DNA of 36,653 bases from UBA12478 sp964513275 (lineage in GTDB: Bacteria; Patescibacteriota; Patescibacteriia; UBA9934; GWF2-40-263), in NCBI GenBank assembly GCA_964513275.1, contig CAZELN010000006.1, positions 1-36,653 of the forward strand, in the 5' to 3' direction. Under the pieces are notes generated by a model. The model was not told where the DNA came from, searched no databases, and saw only the letters and a program-made list of their open reading frames with translations. Every line of letters starts with the position of its first letter. Positions within the stretch are counted from its first letter, which is position 1. The position numbers were made by a program, and so were the translations under genes. Shown here one piece after another: positions 17,184 to 25,580 of this stretch.

Positions 17184-17426
17184 ATGTTATCGACTCGTAT
17201 AAATATCATGTTCGATCGAAAAAGTTGGAACCGCCTTAAAGTGATCGCAAAAAAACAACGCTGTACGACTTCGGAATTGGTTCGACGTGCCGTCCACGAA
17301 CAATACCTCTCAGAGTCGGCTAAACGGCGTCGAGAGGCCTTTGAGGAAATCTTAGCCATTCGTCCTGAAGCCATTGCTTCAACAATCGATTACAGAGAGT
17401 TGGTCGAGGATGGGAGAAAAATATGA
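17184..17426 (+). CDS. Ribbon-helix-helix antitoxin (VapB-type)
   Basis: An 80-aa protein. Residues 4-45 (TRINIMFDRKSWNRLKVIAKKQRCTTSELVRRAV) show a short beta strand followed by two helices, the ribbon-helix-helix DNA-binding fold. The C-terminal part, with acidic residues, would bind and block the toxin. It overlaps the PIN-domain gene by 4 bp (ATGA) and is preceded by a palindrome suitable for autoregulation. The order antitoxin-toxin and the overlap are typical of VapBC modules. Confidence 0.82.
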   Translation: MLSTRINIMFDRKSWNRLKVIAKKQRCTTSELVRRAVHEQYLSESAKRRREAFEEILAIRPEAIASTIDYRELVEDGRKI

Positions 17427-17809
17427 CTACGGCCGTTATCGATGCTTCGTTCGTACTATCATTTCTCCTTCCGGATGAACGGATCTTGAAGGTCGACGAA
17501 ATTTTCTTCAAGCACCTGAACGAGGAAATCGCCATTGTGGCTCCGACGTTACTCCCGTTTGAGGTTGCAAATGGCCTAAAGTCAGCTTGCTTGCGCAAAC
17601 GGGTCGATAGAAAAACTGGGGCTTCTCTCCTAGAGAAATTCTGTGATCTCGGTATCAGAGTTGTGCCCGTATATGTCCCTGAAGTTTTTTCACTTGCTTT
17701 GGCGAACGGACTTTCCTTTTACGATGCCAGCTACGCCTGGCTCGCTCAGTCTCGAGGATGCCAGCTCATGACTCACGACAAAAAACTATCAAAAATTATC
17801 AAGCAATAA
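17423..17809 (+). CDS. vapC: PIN-domain ribonuclease toxin (VapC-type)
   Basis: A 128-aa PIN domain with the expected acidic active-site residues: D7 (VIDASF), E47 (PFEVANGL), D101 (FYDASYAWLA) and D119 (THDKKL). The domain coordinates metal ions and cleaves RNA, often tRNA anticodons or rRNA in characterised VapC proteins; the target here is unknown. It is coupled to the upstream RHH antitoxin. It runs convergently into holA with only 6 nt between the two stop codons. Confidence 0.85.
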   Translation: MTTAVIDASFVLSFLLPDERILKVDEIFFKHLNEEIAIVAPTLLPFEVANGLKSACLRKRVDRKTGASLLEKFCDLGIRVVPVYVPEVFSLALANGLSFYDASYAWLAQSRGCQLMTHDKKLSKIIKQ

Positions 17810-17817
17810 CATTGCTT
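17801..17817. terminator. Hairpin shared by convergent vapC and holA ends
   Basis: AAGCAAT-AAC-ATTGCTT: a 7-bp stem with a 3-nt loop that contains the vapC stop codon and touches the holA stop. Read leftward it is followed by T-rich sequence, so it may terminate holA. Confidence 0.45.
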
Positions 17818-18790
17818 ACTGCGTCAATTTTACGGTCGTGAGGTCAACGGCGAGGTCAGCGTCGATCTTGCCTGTTTTCATCGCCACATCGAACTCAAAT
17901 AAAAGATCATGCACGGCTTTGAGGTGTTCTAATGAAAAACCTTGAGCCTGAACCAGAGCTTTCTGCGCGACAAATGGATGCACCTCAATTGTTTTGGCGA
18001 GCTCCTCCTTACTTGTACGCGGATTCTCATCAAGCATCGCCCGAGCTCCCAACAAAATCCGCACCTGCCGCCCGAGCATCGTCAACAAATAGTGATCGTT
18101 CTCACCACTCCAGCGTTCTTCTTGCAAAAGTCGGATCGCATCAATGGAGCGACGTTGCGAAACCGCATCAGTAAGCGCAAAAATTTTTCCTTCAAAACTT
18201 GCGTGAACAAGCTCATCGACCATGGCCACGGCAATAAGCTGACCATTGGCATACGCGACGAGTTTTCCGATTTCATTATCCATTTGCCAAAGATCCGGAC
18301 CAACGCGTTCAATCAAGGCTTGTAGAGCGCCTGCATCAATCGCCCCACCTCGTTCTTTCACGCGATTCTGCACCCATCGATTTAACTCCGCCCCCTGTAG
18401 CGCTGGGAACAGATAGTGATGAACTTCCGCCACGTCCTTGAGCGCGACAAATAATGGCTTTTTTTCTAGACTCTTAGATTCAACCGCCTCCCAAAATACG
18501 ACGATCGTCGAGTTTGGCGTTCTCACGAATCCATCAACCCATGCACCCATGTCGGCTTTCTTCATTGAATCAACGAGGTCACGTACAATTATCATTCGCT
18601 TATGACCCAAAAAGGGGAGGGCATGTACCGATCCCATGATCTCTCCGAGCTCGAATCCTTTTTTTGATGAACTGGGAAACTCAGCCAAATTCAACCCTGT
18701 TGGATCAAATTTCTCGCGAAAAGCCCGTACCAACTGTCGTACTTTCTCTTGAACGCGAAACGTGTCGTCTCCGTAAACAAATATCAACAT
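17816..18790 (-). CDS. holA: DNA polymerase III subunit delta
   Basis: A 324-aa protein starting MLIFVYGDDTFRVQEKVRQLV, which matches the HolA N-terminus (nucleotide-binding-like fold without a functional Walker motif). LPFLGHKRMIIVRDLV, the alpha-helical middle (DLWQMDNEIGKLVAYA) and the C-terminal collar region (RQVRILLGARAML) are typical of the delta clamp-loader subunit. It opens the beta sliding clamp within the clamp loader. I set the start at ATG 18790, 2 nt after the polA stop; the upstream extension overlaps polA. It is the last gene of a compact regulator-polA-holA unit. Confidence 0.88.
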   Translation of the reverse strand: MLIFVYGDDTFRVQEKVRQLVRAFREKFDPTGLNLAEFPSSSKKGFELGEIMGSVHALPFLGHKRMIIVRDLVDSMKKADMGAWVDGFVRTPNSTIVVFWEAVESKSLEKKPLFVALKDVAEVHHYLFPALQGAELNRWVQNRVKERGGAIDAGALQALIERVGPDLWQMDNEIGKLVAYANGQLIAVAMVDELVHASFEGKIFALTDAVSQRRSIDAIRLLQEERWSGENDHYLLTMLGRQVRILLGARAMLDENPRTSKEELAKTIEVHPFVAQKALVQAQGFSLEHLKAVHDLLFEFDVAMKTGKIDADLAVDLTTVKLTQ

Positions 18791-18792
18791 AC

Positions 18793-21402
18793 CTATTTCA
18801 TCTCTCCCCAATTTTTTCCTGATTCGACCTCGACCAGAAGTGGTACCTCAAAGCTCGCCACGCTCTCCATCATTTCTTTGACTCCTGCCATCACGGGTTC
18901 AACGGCCGCCTTGTCGACTTCCAGGACGAGTTCGTCGTGAACCTGCAAAAGAATTTTCGCCGGCCAATCAACTTTCGTCAGCCATTCATCCACGCGCAGC
19001 ATCGCCATCTTCATGATGTCCGCGGCTGTTCCCTGCACGGGCATATTAATCGCCATACGTTCGGCACTCGCCACCAGCATCGGCACGCCCGACTGAATCT
19101 CCGGAAGTGAGCGTCGACGTCCGAACATGGTTTCCACATATCCATCCGTGTGCGCTTTCAGTTTCGTTTCATCGAGATAGTCACGGATTGCATGATGAAT
19201 CTCAAAATACCGATCGATAAAATGCTTCGCTTCCTCCATGGAAAGGCCAGTCGATCGCGATAAACTGCGTGGACCCATGCCGTACAAAATTCCGAAGTTA
19301 ATCGCCTTCGCCGCCCGACGTTGTTCCTTGGTGACCTTCTCTTCAGCCACATCCCACACCTCCGCTGCTGTACGCGTATGAATATCCGCCCCTTCCTGAA
19401 ACGCCTGAATGAACGGCTTATCTTTTGCGATCACCGCCGCGAGTCGAAGCTCGATCTGGCTGTAGTCAGCCGCAATGAGCACTTTTCCACGTGGCGCAAC
19501 AAAGGCTTTTCGAATTTCTCGACCCAGTTCAGTCTTGATCGGAATGTTCTGCAAATTGGGGTCTGACGAGGACAAACGTCCAGTTGCGGCAACGGTTTGA
19601 TTAAAGCTTGTGTGTACACGACCATCTTTTCTGACGAGTTTTGGCAGTGCCTCTACGTAGGTTGACTGAAGTTTTGTAAGTTCTCGGTATTCAGACAACA
19701 AAGGAATAATCTCATGAGACTCCCAAAGTTTTTCGAGTTCTGGCGCGGCTGTTGAGAATCCTGTTTTTGTTTTCTTGATTCCTTTCGTCGATAACCCCAT
19801 GGTCACAAACAATACGTCGGCAAGCTGAGAAGGGGAGTTAAGATTAAACTCGATGCCGGCAAGTTTTGTGATCTTTGTTGTGAGCCCGTCGATACGTTTC
19901 TTGAGGGTCAAGGAAAAATCTTGCAGACTCTTCGTATCAAGCTCGATACCCTCCACCTCCATCTTGTAGAGAACAGGCACGAGCGGCATCTCGATCTCCT
20001 CAAAGACCTTCATCGCCCCTGTTCGATCAAGCTCCTCTTCCATTTTCTTGGCAAGCTCTGGCAACGCTCCTACCACGTTACCGAATCGCTCGTAATCCTT
20101 TTCTTTTGCGAACGTCGCTGGTACCTCTATCGAGCGACCAAGAATCTCATGCATGGCTCCTGTCAGGTCATGCACCCGTGAACCTGAATGCAATAAGTAG
20201 GAGGCGATCATCGTATCAAAACCAGAGCGATGAATAACGCTCCCAAGTTGGTGCATGAGACGTTTGAGATCATGTGTCACGATGCGTTTGGCATCCTCGA
20301 GGACCTTCACCATCGCTAAAAGCGACTCACGAGATGGATTGGACAAAACAAACGTTTCGCTTCCATCTGAAAGCCCCACAGCGGCAAGCGTCGCTCCAAA
20401 CAAATCCGCCGGTTGTTCCGCAACAAGGACGGCAATCGACTCGTTCCCGTATGTCTTTCCAATCTCATCAATGTTCTTCACAATCTTCACAACGGCTTTC
20501 GTTTCACCCTTGCGATCCATCTTCACCTCCTCCACGGGCTCTCCATGCTTTTTTAGCAGTGTCCGAAACTCGAGACTCTTGTAGAGCGGAATGAGCTTCT
20601 CGTAGTTTGGCGCGCCTCGCTTCGAGTTCTCAAAACTAAACACAATCTTCATGTCCCGAACGATGGTGACGAGTTGAAGAGCAACCTCGATCGTTTTCTC
20701 CTGGCCACGGAGTTTCTTTGCAAACTTTTCTTCAGCGGAGTCGAGGTGCTTCAACAGACCATCAATCGAACCGTACTGCTGCAAAAGGGTTGTCGCCGTC
20801 TTTTCTCCAATCCCGGCGACTCCGGGAATATTGTCTGAGGGGTCACCACGAAGCGCTTTATAATCGATGAGCTGTGAGGGCTCGAGCCCATAACGCTCCT
20901 TCACGGCCGCCACATCGTAGAGCTTTGTCTCGCTAATCCCTTTTTGAAAAAACAACACTTCCACGTTCTTGTCGACAAGCTGAAGACTATCAAGATCTCC
21001 CGTCACAATAAGCGCGCGTAAACCTTTGTCCTCCGCCATCTTAGAGAGTGTACCGATAATATCGTCGGCCTCGAACCCTTTTACTTCAATCGAGGGGATT
21101 CCAAACGCGTCGAGAATTTTTTGGATAATAGGAATCTGATCGTAGAGTTCCTGTTCCTTTTTCTCACGTTGCGCCTTGTAGGCTTCAAACAATTTATCGC
21201 GAAACGTGCCACCTTCCACATCCCAAGCCACGGCCATGTACTCAGGCTTCTGAAGTTCGATCATCTTCTCAACGATCATGGCAAAACCGTAGGCCGCGTT
21301 CACCACGAGGCCGTCCTTTGTTGTAAGAGGGGGAATGGCATGCCAGGCGCGATGCAGCAACGCGTTGCCATCAAGAAGCAAAATCGTTTCTTTGGGTTTC
21401 AT
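18793..21402 (-). CDS. polA: DNA polymerase I
   Basis: An 869-aa protein. The N-terminal 5'-3' exonuclease (about 1-280) has LLLDGNALLHRAWHAIPP, FEADDIIGTL, TGDLDSLQL and RGDPSDNIPGVAGIGEKTA. The central 3'-5' exonuclease-like domain (about 310-470) has lost the DxE metal-binding motif: the strand reads IAVLVAEQPADLFG where active enzymes have DTETT, so proofreading is probably absent. The polymerase domain carries motif A (AADYSQIELRLAA), motif B (RRAAKAINFGILYGMG) and motif C (QVHDELVLEV, near 820). The ATG at 21402 overlaps the stop of the TrmB-like gene (ATGA). It works in repair and Okazaki-fragment maturation. Confidence 0.95.
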   Translation of the reverse strand: MKPKETILLLDGNALLHRAWHAIPPLTTKDGLVVNAAYGFAMIVEKMIELQKPEYMAVAWDVEGGTFRDKLFEAYKAQREKKEQELYDQIPIIQKILDAFGIPSIEVKGFEADDIIGTLSKMAEDKGLRALIVTGDLDSLQLVDKNVEVLFFQKGISETKLYDVAAVKERYGLEPSQLIDYKALRGDPSDNIPGVAGIGEKTATTLLQQYGSIDGLLKHLDSAEEKFAKKLRGQEKTIEVALQLVTIVRDMKIVFSFENSKRGAPNYEKLIPLYKSLEFRTLLKKHGEPVEEVKMDRKGETKAVVKIVKNIDEIGKTYGNESIAVLVAEQPADLFGATLAAVGLSDGSETFVLSNPSRESLLAMVKVLEDAKRIVTHDLKRLMHQLGSVIHRSGFDTMIASYLLHSGSRVHDLTGAMHEILGRSIEVPATFAKEKDYERFGNVVGALPELAKKMEEELDRTGAMKVFEEIEMPLVPVLYKMEVEGIELDTKSLQDFSLTLKKRIDGLTTKITKLAGIEFNLNSPSQLADVLFVTMGLSTKGIKKTKTGFSTAAPELEKLWESHEIIPLLSEYRELTKLQSTYVEALPKLVRKDGRVHTSFNQTVAATGRLSSSDPNLQNIPIKTELGREIRKAFVAPRGKVLIAADYSQIELRLAAVIAKDKPFIQAFQEGADIHTRTAAEVWDVAEEKVTKEQRRAAKAINFGILYGMGPRSLSRSTGLSMEEAKHFIDRYFEIHHAIRDYLDETKLKAHTDGYVETMFGRRRSLPEIQSGVPMLVASAERMAINMPVQGTAADIMKMAMLRVDEWLTKVDWPAKILLQVHDELVLEVDKAAVEPVMAGVKEMMESVASFEVPLLVEVESGKNWGEMK

Positions 21403-22172
21403 GCCGCCAGTGTACCTGGTTTTTCGGCTTTTTCCCAAACAAGATCGAAAAGCGTTTTGTAGGTGGTTGCAACGTCGCCGCTGGCGAGAATAATCATGGT
21501 ATTTTCTCGACGAGTCGTGATAAAGGCCACTTGATCCGCAAAAATAATGACAGTCGCGGGAAGATCAATATTGGAAGGAAGAATTCGGGACTCACGTAAC
21601 TCTTCGTGATCCTTGGCGATAATCTCTCGAGCAGCACGACTATCACGAATGAGCTGTCTACTTCGGATGCCGTGCTTCTTTCGCTCTTCAACTACTCGAT
21701 TTATGAGGTACGGCTCCTTCACATAATCGCGCAAACCTACTCCTGAGGTGAGGAGTCGATATTCCGTAATTCCAGAATTCAGAATTAATTTCCACAATCG
21801 CTTAAAGCCTTCTGTGCCTTCATAGAAAGTAACGCCAGGACCACCGTGTGAAGTTTCCTGAAGGAGCTCTAGCGCCGGCAGACTCTGTTCAAGTTGCACT
21901 TCTCGCTCATGCATTTTTTCCAAAAGCTGCTGCGGTGCCTCAGCGATATACACCTTTGTCGACTTCTCTTTCCCTTCACGAAAAACACCCAAAACAGCAA
22001 GTTTCTCAAGGATTGGATAGAGTGTCGTGCGTGGCAGACTGGTTCGACGAGCAAGCTCAAGAACCGAGGTCGCTCCCAACTCCAATCCCGCCAAGTAGAC
22101 CTTCGCTTCTTTTTTGTCGAGGCCGTAGCCCTCGAGACCTATGATAAGTTCCGCAGGGTAATGCATCTTCAT
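21399..22172 (-). CDS. TrmB-family-like transcriptional regulator
   Basis: A 257-aa protein. The N-terminal winged helix-turn-helix (about 10-75) reads LIIGLEGYGLDKKEAKVYLAGLELGATSVLELARRTSLPRTTLYPILEKLAVLGVF, matching TrmB-type regulators (G-L-x-x-x-E-A-x-V-Y-x-x-L). A coiled region follows, then an effector-binding-like domain (GGPGVTFYEGTEGFKRLWKLIL) akin to the PLD-like domain seen in this family. I used ATG 22172, since the 37 preceding codons extend into the divergent promoter region. Its stop overlaps the polA start, so a sugar-type regulator is co-translated with a DNA polymerase. The target genes are unknown. Confidence 0.75.
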   Translation of the reverse strand: MKMHYPAELIIGLEGYGLDKKEAKVYLAGLELGATSVLELARRTSLPRTTLYPILEKLAVLGVFREGKEKSTKVYIAEAPQQLLEKMHEREVQLEQSLPALELLQETSHGGPGVTFYEGTEGFKRLWKLILNSGITEYRLLTSGVGLRDYVKEPYLINRVVEERKKHGIRSRQLIRDSRAAREIIAKDHEELRESRILPSNIDLPATVIIFADQVAFITTRRENTMIILASGDVATTYKTLFDLVWEKAEKPGTLAA

Positions 22173-22304
22173 ATACCCTACGATCGCACAGCCAAAGCGC
22201 CCAGTCAAAATGTTGACGAGAATTTGGACAAGTCTTCTTGGAGGTTTCTGTGAGGGGTATATGGTGGAGATACGCTTGTCCACATCAACCTTTGGAGGCT
22301 CACC

Positions 22305-22676
22305 ATGGACTGGACGTCCTTTCTCCCAACTCTCCTAACTTGGAGCGCTGTGCACTTCCTAGGAGATTTTGCCTTCCAGAGCGCCTGGATGGCGACCATG
22401 AAGGTGCCTGACGATCCGCAGAAGCCCCGACCCCAAGGCGAGCCTGGACCCAACGAGGTCCTGCTCTACCACTGCCTGACCTACACCGCGACGTTCGTCG
22501 TGGCGGCCAAGGCCTTCGGAGTGGACACCAACCTGTTGGTGTTCGCGGCCATCTTCCTGGCCCACATCGTGGTGGACTGGCACAAGGCGCGCAAGCGCTA
22601 CGTAAAGACCGTCTGGCTCGACCAGAGCCTGCACATCCTCACGCTCATGCCACTCATCTGGCTGCGCTGGCTCTGA
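22305..22676 (+). CDS. DUF3307-like membrane protein
   Basis: A 123-aa protein with hydrophobic segments at about 5-25, 60-80, 85-100 and 108-123. The pattern HFLGDFAFQSAWMA...LLYHCLTYTATF...HIVVDWHKARK resembles DUF3307 proteins, which keep a HFxxDFxxQ motif, a His in the second segment and H-x-x-x-D-x-x-K in the third. The start has a strong Shine-Dalgarno (GGAGG) 6 nt upstream. Codon use is GC-rich, unlike polA or rpsT. It is followed by a strong terminator. Function unknown. Confidence 0.65.
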   Translation: MDWTSFLPTLLTWSAVHFLGDFAFQSAWMATMKVPDDPQKPRPQGEPGPNEVLLYHCLTYTATFVVAAKAFGVDTNLLVFAAIFLAHIVVDWHKARKRYVKTVWLDQSLHILTLMPLIWLRWL

Positions 22677-22686
22677 GCCACACACA

Positions 22687-22718
22687 TCTCCGTCACGCTC
22701 GACGGAGACTTATTTTTT
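22687..22718 (+). terminator. Rho-independent terminator of the DUF3307-like gene
   Basis: A perfect 8-bp stem TCTCCGTC/GACGGAGA (22687-22694 with 22701-22708), a 6-nt loop, then CTTATTTTTT. Confidence 0.88.
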
Positions 22719-22730
22719 GCAAATGAAAAT

Positions 22731-22776
22731 CCCGTGCTCACATCACCGCCGGGGGTGGTCGGTGTAGAGACACGGG
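22731..22776 (-). terminator. Long imperfect hairpin terminator of the GC-rich hypothetical gene
   Basis: CCCGTG (22731-22736) pairs with CACGGG (22771-22776), and an inner imperfect stem pairs CACCG with CGGTG. Read leftward it is followed by ATTTTCATTT. It lies 52 bp past the stop of the leftward gene. Confidence 0.65.
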
Positions 22777-22827
22777 TTCGTTGAGCCGCTCACGTGCGAG
22801 CGAACTCGGTTGGGGTTGTGGCCTGGA

Positions 22828-23718
22828 TCAGGCCGCGGCGCTGTAGGCGGGCGCGAGGCTGTCCGCCTTCGCCGGGGCGATGCTGCGGCGGATGTCCCAG
22901 GCGCTGCCCTTCCCGGACACGGTCGTGACCGCGTCGGTGTGGGTGCCGTCGACGTCGATGGCGGGCATCACGGTGAAGCCCGTCTGCCCGGAGGCGATGA
23001 CGTTGAACTTGTCGTCGTAGACGATCTGGGTGCCGCTGCCGACCACCGCGTAGGCGCCGTTCTGGTTGATCGGGGCGCGGACCAGGTGGTACTTGCCCTT
23101 CTCGAGCTCGAAGCCGCCGGCGAGGACCTGCTGGAGCTTCTGGTTGTCGATGAGGGTCGAGACCAGCGCGTAGCCGTCGTCGATCTTGCCCATCTTGTTG
23201 CCCGAGAGGACCGCGTAGCCGCCGTCGGTGGACTTCTGGACGCTGGTGAACCGGAGGTTCTTGAAGGTCCAGGCGCCGCTCGTGGAGTCACGCAGCAGGA
23301 GGATCGTGTTCCACTTGCCGTGGAGCTCCTGGTCGACGTCGAGGTCGGCGACGGTCGCGGTGGCGAACTCGGTGGAGCGGTTCGCGGTCATGTAGGCCTC
23401 GATGCTCTCGCCCATCGCCTGCGCGACGAAGGAGTCCAGGCCGCGGGTCGACTCGACCCGGACGACCAGGGCGCAGTCGTAGCCCTCGACGTCGATGTCG
23501 TCCTCGTCGAGCTTGATCGCGTCGATGAGGTCGAGCATCCCGTCGTTCTGGGGGCCGAACTCGTTGGAGATCTGCACGGCCTGGTAGCCGTTGGCCTTGT
23601 CGAAGCCGAAGCGGGTGACGTCGTTGGGCTGGACCTGGGTCAGGCCCTCGGAGTCTTTGGACTTGGGCTCGGTGAAACCGGAGATGGCGAGGATGAGGGT
23701 CAGGGGGGTCGAACGCAT
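22828..23718 (-). CDS. Hypothetical protein with very GC-rich codon use
   Basis: A 296-aa protein I do not recognise. The N-terminus (MRSTPLTLILAISGFTEPKSKD) is only weakly signal-like. The rest is soluble, acidic and probably alpha/beta, with segments such as GYQAVQISNEFGPQNDGMLDLIDAIKLDEDD, GYDCALVVRVEST and a C-terminal half rich in Gly/Tyr/Val (GGYAVLSGNKMGKIDDGYALVSTLID, NGAYAVVGSGTQIVYDDKF). Nearly every codon ends in C or G, in sharp contrast with neighbouring core genes. The ATG has an AGAGG ribosome-binding site, and a TTGACG -35 is visible upstream (minus strand, near 23813-23818). The equally long opposite-strand frame is Gly/Val/Arg/Leu-rich low-complexity sequence and is rejected. 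Origin by transfer, or strong translational selection, is possible. Confidence 0.6.
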   Translation of the reverse strand: MRSTPLTLILAISGFTEPKSKDSEGLTQVQPNDVTRFGFDKANGYQAVQISNEFGPQNDGMLDLIDAIKLDEDDIDVEGYDCALVVRVESTRGLDSFVAQAMGESIEAYMTANRSTEFATATVADLDVDQELHGKWNTILLLRDSTSGAWTFKNLRFTSVQKSTDGGYAVLSGNKMGKIDDGYALVSTLIDNQKLQQVLAGGFELEKGKYHLVRAPINQNGAYAVVGSGTQIVYDDKFNVIASGQTGFTVMPAIDVDGTHTDAVTTVSGKGSAWDIRRSIAPAKADSLAPAYSAAA

Positions 23719-23916
23719 GTTGTAGAACCTCTGTCTGGAAACCGATGGGAACGCACCGGCACGTAGTCGTCTTTTGGGACGAACGGCGGAAAGAGTACAG
23801 GAACCCTAAAAACTCGTCAAGCCCCATGGGGATAAGCAAAATTGTTGACTTTTCTTCATCTCACTGATTGAATCGACCTACCTGGTTACCATCAGCCAGC
23901 TCTCAATGGAGAAGCC

Positions 23917-25203
23917 TTGCCTGAGCCTCACCTGTTCATTCCAGACCAAGCGCTTGAATTTCGTCGGCTCCCAGAGCAATACATCATTATTCGCGAAATG
24001 CGCCGCGAATTCGAAGACCTGAAGAGTCGCGGATACTCCACCAGGGACGCTCTCTATTTTGCCTACGTTCGCCAAAACCCAAATAAACAGGGGGTTGCAA
24101 CGGCTGTGGGCGCGGGCGAGTTCTATCGCCGCATGACTGAATATTTGCGTCAGGCTCAAAACATGGTCGAGCACGTGATTGACCGGTACCTGCGTCCATT
24201 TGCTGGACGGCTGGATCCACACAACGCGGTCGCCAACTGCCTGGATCCGCTTTTCATGCTTTTGATGGCAACGGACGATCTTCCGGCCAGAGCCAGCCCA
24301 TTGCAACGACAGCGGCATCTGGAGGCCATGCGGCAACTCGCTATCGCTCTTCAGTTGCTTGCCATCGAAACAGTGGACGACGAAGCGTGGGTTGCGGAGG
24401 ATCTCTCATCCATCGATCGTCTCTCATGGGAACGTCTCTTCATTCCAGATAGATCCCAATACCTCTGGGCACTCGTCGAGCTTCACACGGAGCCAGCCCT
24501 CCAGGGGTTTGCCAGAGACGTCCAAATTTTTACGCGTGGGAAAGATCGGACGCGCAAAACGGAACTCCTGCGTCGTACCAACAGCCCCTACAAGGAGGAG
24601 CTCCTTTCCTGTCGCATTGCACGAATCGGCTCCAAGCTCTACTACATCTACGCCGCCAACCGTCGTAAACGACTCCTCTCAACGCTCCTGAAACTTGAGC
24701 GTGGACGCACCAGCACGGATCGTCGAGGTTGGAAGTATGTGGTCGTCGCAACCAAAGAAGATGGGAGCGAATCCCTACATGTCGCCACCACACAAGACGC
24801 AGCAGACTTCGACGCCCACACGAAAATTGTCCTCTGGCAACCACCGCTCTATCTGGAACCGGATCGTTCGCCGCCTAATCCAGACAGTAGTTCCCGCTAC
24901 ACAGATCTCAAAAACGTTGGTCGATTCCATCGACCTGACAATGGACGAGTCATTGCGGGAAGCGCCGAGCAGCTCACAATGACGATCACACGTCATGTCG
25001 ATACGCTCTTCGCCCACGACGGAGTGAACCATTACCTCTATCGGGCACAGCAGATTCTTCGATACTTGGCGCCTCTGTGGTTTCCGCATACTCGTGAACT
25101 GTTTGCAGGGGTGAACAACCTCTTGCTTCCAGGCTACGGCGTGGACTGGGGGAAACCCTACTTCGAAAACCAACTCAAACACTGGTGGCTGAGCCAGTTG
25201 TAA
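23917..25203 (+). CDS. Hypothetical protein, soluble, Arg-rich
   Basis: A 428-aa protein without signal peptide or membrane segments. It begins at TTG (23917) with GGAG 5 nt upstream; no in-frame ATG lies nearby. The N-terminal third is helical (EYIIIREMRREFEDLKSRGYSTRDALYFAYVRQNP...). The middle has a basic beta-like part (YKEELLSCRIARIGSKLYYIYAANRRKRLLSTLLKLERGR) and a strand pair WKYVVVATKEDGSESLHVATT. The C-terminus contains many aromatic residues (YLYRAQQILRYLAPLWFPHTRELF). I recognise no catalytic motif or family. A single-gene unit with its own terminator. Confidence 0.6.
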   Translation: MPEPHLFIPDQALEFRRLPEQYIIIREMRREFEDLKSRGYSTRDALYFAYVRQNPNKQGVATAVGAGEFYRRMTEYLRQAQNMVEHVIDRYLRPFAGRLDPHNAVANCLDPLFMLLMATDDLPARASPLQRQRHLEAMRQLAIALQLLAIETVDDEAWVAEDLSSIDRLSWERLFIPDRSQYLWALVELHTEPALQGFARDVQIFTRGKDRTRKTELLRRTNSPYKEELLSCRIARIGSKLYYIYAANRRKRLLSTLLKLERGRTSTDRRGWKYVVVATKEDGSESLHVATTQDAADFDAHTKIVLWQPPLYLEPDRSPPNPDSSSRYTDLKNVGRFHRPDNGRVIAGSAEQLTMTITRHVDTLFAHDGVNHYLYRAQQILRYLAPLWFPHTRELFAGVNNLLLPGYGVDWGKPYFENQLKHWWLSQL

Positions 25204-25210
25204 CGCTCCG

Positions 25211-25236
25211 ACTCGTCAAGCTCTGGCGAGTTTTCT
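25211..25236 (+). terminator. Terminator of the 428-aa hypothetical gene
   Basis: ACTCGTC (25211-25217) pairs with GGCGAGT (25225-25231) across a 7-nt loop, followed by TTTTCT. It begins 7 nt after the stop. Confidence 0.75.
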
Positions 25237-25257
25237 ATATCTTGTTCATGAAAATGT

Positions 25258-25286
25258 AAAAACCCCCAGTTGCACTGGAGGTTTTT
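25258..25286. terminator. Bidirectional terminator between hypothetical gene and tRNA-His
   Basis: A 13-position stem with one C-A mismatch (25258-25270 with 25274-25286) and loop TGC, A5 on the left and T5 on the right. Read leftward it immediately follows the tRNA-His CCA end. Confidence 0.85.
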
Positions 25287-25289
25287 ACA

Positions 25290-25365
25290 TGGGGCGGCTA
25301 ACGGGAATCGAACCCGTATTAGAGGTACCACAAACCCCTGTGTTAACCATTACACCATAGCCGCC
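25290..25365 (-). tRNA. tRNA-His (anticodon GUG)
   Basis: Acceptor GCGGCTA/TAGCCGC with an encoded extra G at position -1 (complement of 25365) opposite C73, the hallmark of bacterial tRNA-His. The anticodon loop TTGTGGT contains GTG, and the T arm is ACGGG-TTCGATT-CCCGT. CCA is encoded at 25290-25292. Confidence 0.93.
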
Positions 25366-25475
25366 ATTTAGAGAGGACGTACGATAACGACCGCAAGTGT
25401 AGCCAATTTTCTTTTAAAAAACAAACACTCGTAGCGTCAAGAAATTTTGACTTGGTCATACTCAAAAAAGTTTTC

Positions 25476-25550
25476 TGGTGTCTCCGGAGGGAATCGAACC
25501 CCCATCAAGACCTTAGAAGAGTCCTGCTCTATCCGTTGAGCTACGGAGAC
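25476..25550 (-). tRNA. tRNA-Arg (anticodon UCU)
   Basis: Acceptor GTCTCCG/CGGAGAC is fully paired, D stem GCTC/GAGC, anticodon loop CTTCTAA (anticodon TCT, codon AGA), T arm GGGGG-TTCGATT-CCCTC. The body is 25479-25550, with CCA encoded at 25476-25478. Confidence 0.93.
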
Positions 25551-25580
25551 ATGGCGGGATTGTAACGAATCTTTTCAAAA

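Noticed and set aside
21403..21420. TACACT 6 nt before the polA ATG as another leaderless promoter
   Set aside because: It lies inside the last codons of the TrmB-like gene, has no -35, and the ATGA overlap explains polA expression by coupling.
22810..23766. A 318-codon open frame on the plus strand opposite the GC-rich hypothetical gene
   Set aside because: Its translation is low-complexity Gly/Val/Arg/Leu/Asp; it is a by-product of G/C third positions on the other strand, which has the promoter, ribosome-binding site and terminator.
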